Assembly (NCBI GenBank): GCA_900169235.1
Contig: FWCC01000486.1
Span: 1-29,172, forward strand
Direction: 5' to 3'
Source: Zarea fungicola
Taxonomy: Eukaryota; Ascomycota; Sordariomycetes; Hypocreales; Cordycipitaceae
Length of the DNA: 29,172 nucleotides
Made by a program: the position numbers and the translations under genes. Positions 11,220-20,531 of the stretch are shown in pieces (within the stretch, counting starts at the first letter, position 1; the number at the start of each line of letters is the position of its first letter). Below the pieces are notes generated by a model. That model worked only from the letters and a program-made list of their open reading frames with translations. It was not told the origin of the DNA and did no database searches.

Positions 11220-12809
11220 ATGACGACACCAGATCCCAAAGCGCTGACGGCGCCAGACCTGCCCAAGCTCCTCGAAAATGACAACCGCATCAAGCTTGCC
11301 GGTATTGACGTGGATGGCATCCTTCGTGGCAAGGTCATCTCCAAGAAAAAATTTCTCTCCATCGCCGAAGCTGGGTTCGGCTTCTGCTCCGTCATTTTCG
11401 GCTGGGACATGCATGACAAGACCTATATGCGCGAGCTCAAAATCTCCAACGCCGAGAATGGCTACCGTGACATTTTGGCCATTCCAGATCTCAAGACCTT
11501 CCGTCGCATTCCCTGGGAGGACAACATTCCCTTCTTCCTTGTTAGCTTTTTCGATCCCGAGACACATGAGCCCATCTGCGCCTGCCCCCGAGGCTTGCTA
11601 CAAGTCCAGCTTGACCGTTTACGAAGCCAGGGATACGGTGCCATGGCCGGTGGTAAGTTTTACCTGCGAGGTTCAACCAATGGCGCCTTTTGTCATATTT
11701 GAGCCCAATGACTAATTGCACTTTCATCGGTAGCCGAGTACGAGTTCTACACGTTCAAGACTCCCGACGATAATAAATCTCCCGCATCCTTCTTGCAACA
11801 GAATCCCCACGATCAATTGCCATCTCTGACCGAAGGCATGTTTGGCTACTCCCTCAACCGACCTGTTCATAATAAGGACTACTACTATAAAGTCTTTGAC
11901 AGCTGTATTGACTTCTCGTGCAACATTGAGGGCTGGCATACCGAGTCCGGCCCCGGTGTTTTCGAGGCTGCGCTTGAGTTTGGCGAGGTTGCTGAAATGG
12001 CCGATCGTGCAAGTCTCTTCAAGTACGTCGTCAAGAGCGTCGGAACACAACATGGCATCATCCCTTGCTTCATGGCCAAGCCGAAACAGGGATTGCCTGG
12101 GAACAGCGGTCATGTGCATATTTCTCTTGTAGACAAGGACGGCAAGAACTTGCTGGCCCGCGATACCGTCGACGAAGATGCTAAATGGAAAGACATTGCG
12201 CATCTGTCTGACATCGGTAGACACTTCCTCGCTGGAATTCTGGTCGGCTTGCCCGACATCATGCCGCTCTTCGCACCGACCATCAACTCGTACAAGCGCC
12301 TGGTCGAAAACTTCTGGGCCCCCGTTACCGTCTCCTGGGGACTCGAGCACCGCGCCGCTTCGGTTCGCCTACTATCGCCTCCCACATCCAAGCCCTCGGC
12401 CACGCGGTTCGAGGTCCGCGTTCCAGGTGCTGATTCAAACCCCCATTTTGTCATGGCTGCCATCTTGGGCTGCGGCTGGCGCGGTGTTGAGAAGAAGCTG
12501 GAAATCCCGTGTCCGCCGCTGGCCGTCGGCCAGGACGTTGGTGGCGAAGCGGACAAGGGCGAGCGCCTGGCCAAGAGCCTCAGAGATGCCACAGAACGCT
12601 TCATGCGCAAGGGTAGCATTGCTCGCGAGGTCTTTGGTAATGATTTCGTCGACCACTTTGGCGGCACACGCGAGAATGAAGTTCGCTTATTCGACGAGGC
12701 CGTTACTGACTGGTAGGTTTCTTCCAGGACGCGGATTTTTTTTTTCTTTTTCAAAGCCACAACTAATGATAAAAATAGGGAAATGAAGAGATACATTGAG
12801 ACAGTATAA
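11220..12809 (+). CDS. Glutamine-synthetase-like protein (type I GS fold)
   Basis: Exons 11220-11652, 11734-12712 and 12779-12809, with introns of 81 and 66 bp, give 480 residues. The N-terminal beta-grasp part begins near K-L-A-G-I-D-V-D-G. Catalytic-domain signatures follow: A-E-Y-E-F at 145-149 (metal-binding Glu), E-S-G-P-G-V-F-E at 215-222, the ATP-site motif from K260-P261 to G-N-S-G-H-V-H-I-S (His271, His273), and R-F-E-V-R-V-P-G-A-D-S-N-P late in the chain. The family joins glutamate to ammonia or an amine using ATP. The length and lack of an N-terminal amidohydrolase half exclude full-length FluG. Fungal stand-alone members are mostly uncharacterised and may be gamma-glutamyl-amine ligases rather than true glutamine synthetases. 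Reading through the last intron would stop at V-T-D-W; splicing instead adds E-M-K-R-Y-I-E-T-V, which resembles the usual family C-terminus. The start was chosen because the upstream in-frame codons are not ATG. Confidence 0.92.
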
Positions 12810-13480
12810 ATAGACGCTGTGCATGCGCCAAGGTCTATGACTCTTTGGCGGCGCATCTCTTTATTCAATATGTTTCCGCAAATCTCAGACTCTTCGAATC
12901 AACTCGTCGTGCTGTGCAGCGACGGCAAGCGTCCTGTATTTTAGAGGTCCCCTGCAATACCCTACATTGAAGCAATTCAGAGTGAAAGGGGACATACTTA
13001 CATTTATATATGAAAGGGAAAAAAATCAAGATAAATAGGAACCGAGAAACGACAGAAACGTGAAGAAGCAGTCACAGTTAATGTGAACGTGAGAGGCACC
13101 CCATCTGTAAAAGCGAAAAGAGTGATGACGACTTTCATGGCTGTTAAAAATCAAGATGAGCAGTGCAAAATTCATCCTTTCCAGCCATAGATATCAAGAG
13201 AAGGAGAGATAGGCGCAATCTGGCTGCGAAAAAGTGCAGCGCATCCTGCAGGAAAAGTTTGTACAATTTGGTTTGGTTCCGTCTCGGTCCTAGGTAGAAT
13301 CGTCATGCCAACAATTTACAAGAAAAACTAACTGAGCAACAGTTTCACAATCTCTAGGCAATGCATTGGTCCAGAATCTTTCCTTTGTGAACACTAGTCG
13401 AGATTCGGTTTCGAGTTCTGCAACATTCTGAGTTCACCAAACCTAGCGACCGAATCTGTCGTATTGACACATCCTTTTGG
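12810..13480. other. 3' flank of the glutamine-synthetase-like gene
   Basis: No gene seen. The stretch is moderately A-rich with many stops in all frames and presumably carries the 3' UTR and polyadenylation site of the upstream gene. No repeat or RNA gene was recognised. Confidence 0.45.
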
Positions 13481-15272
13481 TCAGATTTTAGGCCACTGAA
13501 CTCGCGCCTCATCGTTGTACCACTCTAAGAAACAAATAAAGCTATCCCCTTCTTTCTCGCCTGGCTCGTTCAGTGTTGTATGTGGTGCCCCCCAGCCTCC
13601 TGCCAGTGACAAAAAGATGCATGTGGATGATTTCCCGATAGGTATTATGGAAATGTGATCCTGCATCACGGGTCAGTGCCATGATAGAAAATAAAGAAGC
13701 ATTGCTAAGGAATGGTACGCAAATTTGAACACCCGTAAAAGCGCTCTCAAGTAAATTCCGTCTCATGAAATCTTCAGGGAGGATCAATGTAACAACCTCG
13801 ACTAAAGGGGCAAACCAGGTGCGACTAGGAGATCCATGTAAGACGAAGCGTCGACAAAATGATCGAGTATTTTTCGATATCGCGTATAGAAGGAGCCTCT
13901 TCATCAAACCAGACAGACTGGGTCTTCAGTTAGCCTAATTCACCTGTATAGCCGTGTCACTTGTAATCAAATACCATTAAAGACACCGAAACCATGCATA
14001 GATTCAGATGAGCAAACCCAAAACCCACCCAAATAACTGGGAAGCTGCCGAATACGGTGATTCATCATGTTACTAACTCTGTGTTTGACTTTGTCCAAGG
14101 TTGATCGCGTTATAAGCCAAGCCACGTCGACCATATACAGTTCTAGAGGGGGACCAGCCGAAGATACACGCATTCCGAATGAGCTCAATGATAAAAATTG
14201 CCGGTGAATTGTACAGGCTTCGTTGTGACAAGGCAAAAGGACGGCCCGGAACACAATTCACACCCGGCACTCCCCCCAACCCCTCACCGTCGGGCACCGG
14301 ACTTGAGAAAATCCTGTTAATAGGAAGCAGCAGCATGCCAGACAGCGTGCTAGGTTGCACCGGAGGTGTTGATTCAAGAACATTAGATGGCGGCTTTGGG
14401 GTACTCATTAGTCATTGAAGTGTTGAGCCTCTCTATCTTCGCACAAGGTAAAAAGTTGGCCGGACTCAGCCTCACGACCAGCTCTGATAACTTGGGCGGC
14501 GTATTCGGCTGCAGAATGCACGTCAAAAAGTGCGATATGCGTGCAATGCGTGCGCGACTGTGACCTATCGTCCTCTCGGCCGCATATTTGGGAGGGAGCA
14601 TCAGGTTCAAAACATCCAGAGGGGAGCGACGAATCCGCGACGAATCCGCGACAAAAGGCTCCATAATGGACAAGAACTGACTTTCAATTCCAGATCGAGC
14701 ATTCGAGTCAAGATCAGCGTCAAAGATTGTTTCTAAGGGCTCTAAATATTTCCATGTTCTTAACACAACTGGAGCAGCGCCAGATAACCTGACAGAGCGA
14801 TTGGTCATCCTCTGAGCAAAGAGTGGCACCATTCGCAAGAATCCTATTGACTGCTGAAATAATTGCCATGAAATTGGATTTCTCCATAGAATCAAAACAG
14901 CCAGATCTTGCTCTTGGAACGCGGATATGAGGTCAATGCATCCGGAAATGGAGTATTTTAATGCAGTGATGCATCCCAGAACTGCCCAGGAGCGCATGAG
15001 GTGTCAGAGAAATCTAAGGTTGACGAAGCTGAGGATGCAGCCAGTAGGGAACTGCTCCGCACTAATTTGTGACCAATATACACCACCTAAAGCTGGACCG
15101 TCTTCTTGTTGAGTGTACCAAGGCAGACACCCCCCTCGGCCTGCCACTGCGCCAGCCGCCGAATGAACAGGGCACGCTGTCCACCCCCACGCTGCTGATT
15201 CTGGGAGGAGCTGGTAGGGTTCCCTATGTGCAGCAATGCAGATTGCCCTGTATTCGCTGCATTACTCGACAT
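13481..15272 (-). pseudogene. Possible decayed or multi-intron unannotated gene
   Basis: Several minus-strand stretches read as plausible protein but lie in different frames. From 5' to 3' these are 15272-15087 (starts M-S-S-N-A-A-N), 14997-14383 (204 codons, starts M-R-S-W-A-V), 13903 onward (S-V-W-F-D-E-E-A-P-S-I-R) and a final piece ending W-Y-N-D-E-A-R-V-Q-W-P-K-I at 13481. CTAAC followed by CAG at about 13905-13925 could be a 3' splice site. An 11-bp tandem duplication near 14633-14654 shifts the frame; without it the 204-codon frame would run into another frame ending G-Q-L-F-T-L-C-E-D-R-E near 14416. I recognise no domain. The plus strand is also open at 15069-15450, so the coding impression may be misleading. 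Alternatives are an intact multi-exon gene or plain intergenic DNA. Confidence 0.3.
14633..14654. repeat. 11-bp direct tandem duplication
   Basis: The words CGACGAATCCG and CGACGAATCCG follow one another directly on the plus strand. The duplicated length is not a multiple of three, so it changes frame in any coding sequence that crosses it. It sits inside the 204-codon minus-strand open frame. Confidence 0.85.
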
Positions 15273-15290
15273 GTTTCATGAAGCGGGAAC

Positions 15291-15977
15291 TCATATACTG
15301 ATGACGGCCACGAATGGTAAAGAAATCACTGTTGTTGATAACATTCTCTGCCCGACCACCTCCACAGTAGAGGTAAGCAGTCTGCTCAGATATGGGTTAG
15401 GTGTAATTACTCAAAATGGTAGGCACCTGTTATATTTTATATCTACCTAGTTAGTAGCCTACGTTGTGGTGCCAAAAGTAAATACACGAAGCAGGAGTTA
15501 TTCCAAGCTCTACATACATATCATTATGTAATAATGGCAATAAAATTGCACCTGAATTTAAATATTGTGGTACTCTGTTCCGTCTAGATATGAATTCTAG
15601 AAAAGCTTCTTAACTATATGTCTGCCATATTGCATCTGGACAGGTCTCCAGGTCTTATTGCCCTTGGTATGGCAGCAAACCAAAGTTTTAACGCAAAATC
15701 TCGATTGTCGTTGGCACATCCTGGACATCCTATTGTAGCTGGCTACGAGTGAAATGGCTTGATAAGAGTAGAAGAGAATGTTGAGCATATTTTTCTTTAC
15801 TTCTTTAGTGAAATTCCGCGTCGCTCTATTACCATTGAGCGGCCTTCGTCGTAATTGCGAGTGTTAACGGCATATGCTACGTTGAGGAAAACTACGAGCA
15901 GGTAATTATAGAAGTCTTCATTTCAAATTTACCGATACAATGATCTCTATATGTAGCCGCTTGCAACCATACAAACG
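15291..15977. other. 3' flank of the otubain gene
   Basis: No supported gene. A plus-strand frame is open from 15226 to 15450 but has no recognisable domain. The 15420-15800 part is AT-rich with frequent stops. It should include the otubain 3' UTR. Confidence 0.4.
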
Positions 15978-18074
15978 TTACTCCTGCTTGCTTACTCTTT
16001 TCCTGCGCGCGCCTGTCCGATTGTCCATAACTTCATCCTCTGGTGTCCACTGCTCTGGTCGAAATTCCGGGTTTCCAAAGTGCGCCCTGTTCCACACACT
16101 GTTTTTAAACGTCGTTGTCGTTACGTTGAATGGCCGTTCTGGATGTGAGCCCTTGTCCTGATCGTAGCTGTACTGCATCGTCGAGAATCGAATGTTGCAC
16201 TCCGCAGCCTCTGGAGAGGGCGCTAATGCCGCGGGCTGCAGTCGGGTGGTAGAGATAGTGACGGCTGCGGCAGATGAAGCCGCAGAGTTGGGTCCATCCT
16301 GCGCACCGGGAAACGGCGACATCCATTGCCTTCCTGCAACGAATGGGCTGCACGAGGATGTGTAAGCGCTGTTTGGACTAGATAGTCCTGAGATGGCCGG
16401 CCCTGAGGCGGATGGCAAGGACGCCAGGAGGCCAAAGTTTGTAGTCGAGTAGGCCCCAAGGCTGCTATGTGTACTACTAATCGGGGCATGGGAGTATACG
16501 TTGGTTGCGCGGTTGATCTGCATCGTAACCGGTGTGCGGTCGGAACTTGCTGGTCGGCCTGTCTCCCGGCGGTACAGGACATCATAATGATCCGGTCGAT
16601 AGAGCAAGTAGATGATGGGGCCAAGGGTAGTAATATCCTTACCGTTGGCTTCTTCCGGGAAGCGATATACATTGACAGTAGTTCCAGGACTTCGGTCAAG
16701 GTATGCAATTTCGAGAACGAAGTTGACGGGTATCAAGAGGCAGTTGACGAGGGCAATGATTCCTAGCTGCTCAATTTCCCGATCTGGGAGCTCAATCGAC
16801 TGGCTGCAGTAGGACTGTATGCCTTGGCCATCCGGTACAAAGGGGTCATATTGGTCAGAATTCACCTTGAGATATGTTGCGGCCAGCAGGCGAAGATAGT
16901 ATATCAAAGAACTACCCGTGCCGATGTCTGTCCATCGTTCATGGATCAGACTCTGAGCCTTTGTTTTGTCGGTGACACAGTCTGCTAGTTCGCGAAGCAG
17001 ACCAATGGCTTCATCAGCCCAATCCTCATAGTAATCGTAACCACCGACACTACCCAGCAGCGGGTTCATGCTCATTAGACGAGCTACTTCTCCCTCGACT
17101 TGGTCTGTATCGCCGCCGTCGACGAGCTTCTCAAAGTATGAAAATCCAATAGCTATCGAGGCAAATAAGCAAAAGAAACAGCGATGAATAAATTAGTAAA
17201 CCAAATCTCCCGGAGCCCCCAACACTGGCACGTACCTCTCCACCCGCAATTTCCATCTCCTTTGATGGGACGATACTGCGCATATGTTTGGGGCAGCGCC
17301 TTGAGGCAGGGGATGTTAGTGATGGTGCATTTGGCGGTTGGCCTTGGTTCTGCAGCAACACTTACCATGGTTTTCTCAACGTAAACTGGGTCCGCTTTCG
17401 CATATTCGTCTGCAATAGCGGCAATAGGAGCCTTATCACCGACCATAGGGCCCTGGCCGCAGTTTAATGATCAGTTAGCGCTTGCTGCGACTGGTGTCGG
17501 AGGTAGATGGGTGGACGGGCCAGCTTACATCAAGGGCAGGCTGATAGCCTTTGGCTGCCTCTTGCTGGGCGGCTATGTCATGCTCGTTTGGGCTCTCCAT
17601 GGCTATTATGGAGCCTGAAAATGAGTGATGGAGCTGTTGCTGGTGGCGGTGATGAAGCTGCGGCAGCGGCTGGCGACAAAGATGATGAAGCTGCAAGTGG
17701 TGGTTGAGCTGCTGCGGTTGCGGGCGGCGAGCAGCTATTAACTGTCCAGCTGCACAAGTTGGCAGGTTATAGTGGATACCCGCTGCAGGAGCCGCTCCAG
17801 GTACTACAGCAGCAGACGCTGGACCGCCAATCACTACGGCGGGCGCCAGCACCGGCTGTGCTGGTTCTGGAACCAGAGGTTGGGCAACATGGTGTCCTGA
17901 GTAGGAACGGGAGTATAATTGATGAGGGATGCTTGCTGGGCCACTATGAGCTGAAGAACATCGAGGTGCTGGGAAAAGCTGTCTATCCTCTCCCGTAGTT
18001 GGGTTGATGGCAAAGTATTGTTGGCGCAGCTCTGACCCGTCGCTGAAAGTCGTCTGGTGTGGCCGGCTCCTCAT
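15978..18074 (-). CDS. Otubain (OTU-type deubiquitinase, peptidase C65)
   Basis: Exons 18074-17529, 17452-17366, 17299-17236 and 17152-15978 join in frame to 623 residues. Introns are 76, 66 and 83 bp. The active-site signature Y-R-P-I-K-G-D-G-N-C-G-W-R is clear, with Asp226 and catalytic Cys229. Two introns flank this short exon, and the splice restores A-I-G-F-S-Y-F-E-K-L as in other otubains. The catalytic His is His421 in P-D-H-Y-D-V-L-Y. The family removes ubiquitin from conjugates, often Lys48 chains, in cytosol and nucleus. About 200 residues of Ser/Thr/Pro-rich, probably disordered tail follow the domain. The start is uncertain. The frame is open back to about 18398, with ATGs at 18074 and at 17600 (M-E-S-P-N-E-H-D, giving 465 residues). 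I chose 18074 because the intervening stretch is Pro/Ala-rich then Gln/His-rich, like the extensions I recall on other mould otubains. A spliced start further upstream is possible. Confidence 0.88.
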
Positions 18075-19060
18075 CCTGGCTTTGCTGATGCCACAAATAG
18101 CAAGGCTGTTGCTGGGGTCTTTGGACTCGGGAGTTTTAGCGCCTGAGCACTGTAGCCGATCTGCTCCGGCACTAATCTTATTGGAGAAGTCGCGGTGCTG
18201 CTGCCAGGGCTGTGGGGTTCCCTGCCTAGCGCCTTCAGGGGAGTGTAGACTGGAAGAGAGCGCTCGAAACCCGGTAACTGGTGAACCTTTATAAATGTCA
18301 GACAGGCGGGCCGGGCCAGCAAACCGTGGCTGATGCGGAGTGCCGAGTGGGCGATCACCTGTAAATCTGGCATAGAAGGTCTTGTTAGCGTCTAACAACT
18401 AGTTACAAGCAACTTTCGTTTCCAAGGGGCTGGCTGTGTATCTGACTTGCAGAGTATAAAAGATTGAACTCGTAAAATCAATTCGAGTTGGAGGCTGGAG
18501 AAAGGAAGATCTGAATTTCGGGATGTTTGGTAATCAAAGCTAGATGTACAAGCGTCTTCGCCTGCCTGAGTCCGGGGTCTGTTGTCGCTGACACAATTCC
18601 GTATCGTATCAGCAAACAGTAGTTACCAGGATCGTAGGCTTTGGGTGTGTATACTAGCAACTGTAGGCTGCTGATTGGAAAACAGTTGGTAATTGTAAAG
18701 AAGAGGAAAGCGATGCGAAACCAACCGCAGACGAAAGGTAAGAAAAAGGATATTTATACATTCTTGAACGTGTGTGCGTTTGTTGCGTGCATGCGTTGTA
18801 GCTACACCAGCTACTATCTAAAACTATACCAAATGACTGGCGCGACTATCAAGACAGCCGAGAAGTCTTCAACCCCACGCCAGGCGCACAAACGTGTCAA
18901 GTTGCCATCCAACAAGACATTCAGCAAGTTTTGCCATGCAACTTGCTATGGACTAACCCCCATTCAAGGACAGACCACGCATTTCCTGTTGGTACTAACG
19001 CGAGTAGCCGGTTGGCGCTCGTTCAGTGGTGGTGGACGCGATGGATTGCTGTCCCGTCAC
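18075..19060. other. Otubain upstream region
   Basis: The otubain frame stays open without an ATG to about 18398, so part of this may be 5' UTR or an unrecognised first exon. The remainder, up to the transposon end at 19061, contains an open plus-strand frame (18641-19105) that runs into the transposon terminal repeat and shows no domain. I therefore do not call it a gene. Confidence 0.4.
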
Positions 19061-19062
19061 TA

Positions 19063-20081
19063 CAGTGGGTCAAAAGTAATTCCGCTCAAAGCAAATTTGA
19101 GCTAGGTACTACTACCTACACCTATTAACTTTAATTGCTTATAGTACTAGTAATTATTATTTAAATAAAAAGTTATATTATATATAAATAGTTTATTAAA
19201 TTCTATATTAATTAATATAGCTTAGTACTTAGTATATTAACCTCTAAAGTAAATAACTACTTTAATTTAGTATAGTATTATTATAATAAGGCTATATAAG
19301 GTTTCTTAATTAAATTCTTCTTAGTACTTTATAATAGCCTTTTCTAACAATTTAAATAAGTAATTATTAACTAATATATCCTTAAGTTCTAAATAAGATT
19401 TTATTATATTTTCTTTAAGTAATCCCTAAATATTCTTAATAGGGTTAAGGTTAGGTAATTAAGTAAGCTACTATATTAAATCTACTTTATTCTTTTTAAT
19501 AAAATTACATAACTAATTTTAAACTAAATTAGCTATATATATAAATATATTATTTTTTATATAAATAAATTACTAGGTTTTAAAATTATAGGTAATTTTA
19601 ACTATAAAATACTAAGTATTAAGTATAAAGAGATATTACCCTAAGGGGCATTAAGGTTATTATTAACTATATTTAAACTTAAATATCTATATACCCTAAT
19701 TATACCTTAAAATATAAGAAGTTTTTAGCCTATATGTTACATGTGAAGTCTGCCGGTCGTGGCAGCCACACATAGCGCTAGCTAGGTTATATATAGCTTC
19801 TATAGAGCCATTCCTAGCTAGTCAGATAGAACATCAACCTTACATCTTCCTACCTTAATAGCACCTTTTATTAGGCTATTTAGGCGTGACACTATAAGTA
19901 CTTATAATTAAACTTTATCCTTAAGAAATCTTTTATACTATAATAAAGTAATTAAAAAGTTATATATAATTCTCTAAAGGGCTATTAAAATATACCTTAT
20001 AGGTAAAATACTACTTTATTTTTAAGCTATTACTAGTACTAATTTTTATTGTTTTTCGAGCGGAATTACCTGGACCCACTG
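19063..20081 (-). mobile_element. RIP-decayed Tc1/mariner element
   Basis: The terminal inverted repeats pair CAGTGGGTCAAAAGTAATTC (from 19063) with CAGTGGGTCCAGGTAATTCC (complement, ending 20081). Each is followed inward by CGCTC or GCTC, and TA flanks both sides (19061-19062 and 20082-20083), the target duplication of this superfamily. The interior is extremely AT-rich. On the minus strand a degenerate DDE transposase can still be followed. N-L-V..L-C-N-F-I-K-K-N-K-V-D-L-I leads to L-P-N-L-N-P-I-K-N-I and G-L-L-K-E near 19400-19550. In intact relatives these motifs hold the second Asp (D-N-A-P.H) and the final acidic residue (N-P-I-E-N). Here they read N-N and N-P-I-K-N, with several stops, as expected from G-to-A changes. 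Excluding the LTR insert it is only about 860 bp, so it is internally deleted or shortened as well as mutated. Confidence 0.88.
19730..19896. mobile_element. Solo LTR (157 bp, 19735-19891) with 5-bp target duplication
   Basis: A stretch of clearly higher GC interrupts the AT-rich Tc1/mariner remnant. It begins TGTTACATG and ends GGCGTGACA, so the outer bases are the TG..CA and near-inverted TGTTA/TGACA of a long terminal repeat. It is bracketed by identical CTATA words (19730-19734 and 19892-19896), the 5-bp duplication left by LTR retrotransposon integration. A TATATATAG box-like word sits mid-element. No internal retrotransposon domain is present, so this is a solo LTR. The short length suggests a copia-type family, but that is a guess. 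Confidence 0.82.
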
Positions 20082-20083
20082 TA

Positions 20084-20500
20084 TGTCGCGCGACCCCGAG
20101 CCTCATTTTTATTAGCGGGCATAGCTTGGTCATCAACCAAAGCCGCCCGATATCTCCAACCACCCGCCTCAAATCAACTTGATTTACCCTTCGGACGGGG
20201 CAAACCGCGGGGGAAAAAATCGCCTCGTCCAAGAGTTCATAGCTGGGTAGGAGAAAGAAACTGCCAGGACTTGCAGCGCTATGGGCAGTGTCAGTGTCAG
20301 AATGCGGGCCAGGATTGTCTTGGCTCCTGCAGTGAGCCGCGTTAGTGGAATGGTCAAGCAGTTCTCAACGGGTGAGCCGCTGCCCATTCCCCCTCAAAGT
20401 CGGGTAGACCTAGACATCCCAGGTAATGCATCGGATTATATTCGCAATTACCAATTCAATTACTATTCATCACTAATGATGATAGTCTGTGTCATGCCAC

Positions 20501-20531
<31 letters not shown>

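Noticed and set aside
11724..12868. Two minus-strand frames of 208 and 252 codons
   Set aside because: Both are antisense to the glutamine-synthetase-like exons, whose conserved motifs are on the plus strand.
18641..19105. 154-codon plus-strand frame
   Set aside because: It runs into the terminal repeat of the Tc1/mariner element and shows no domain; basic, low-information composition.
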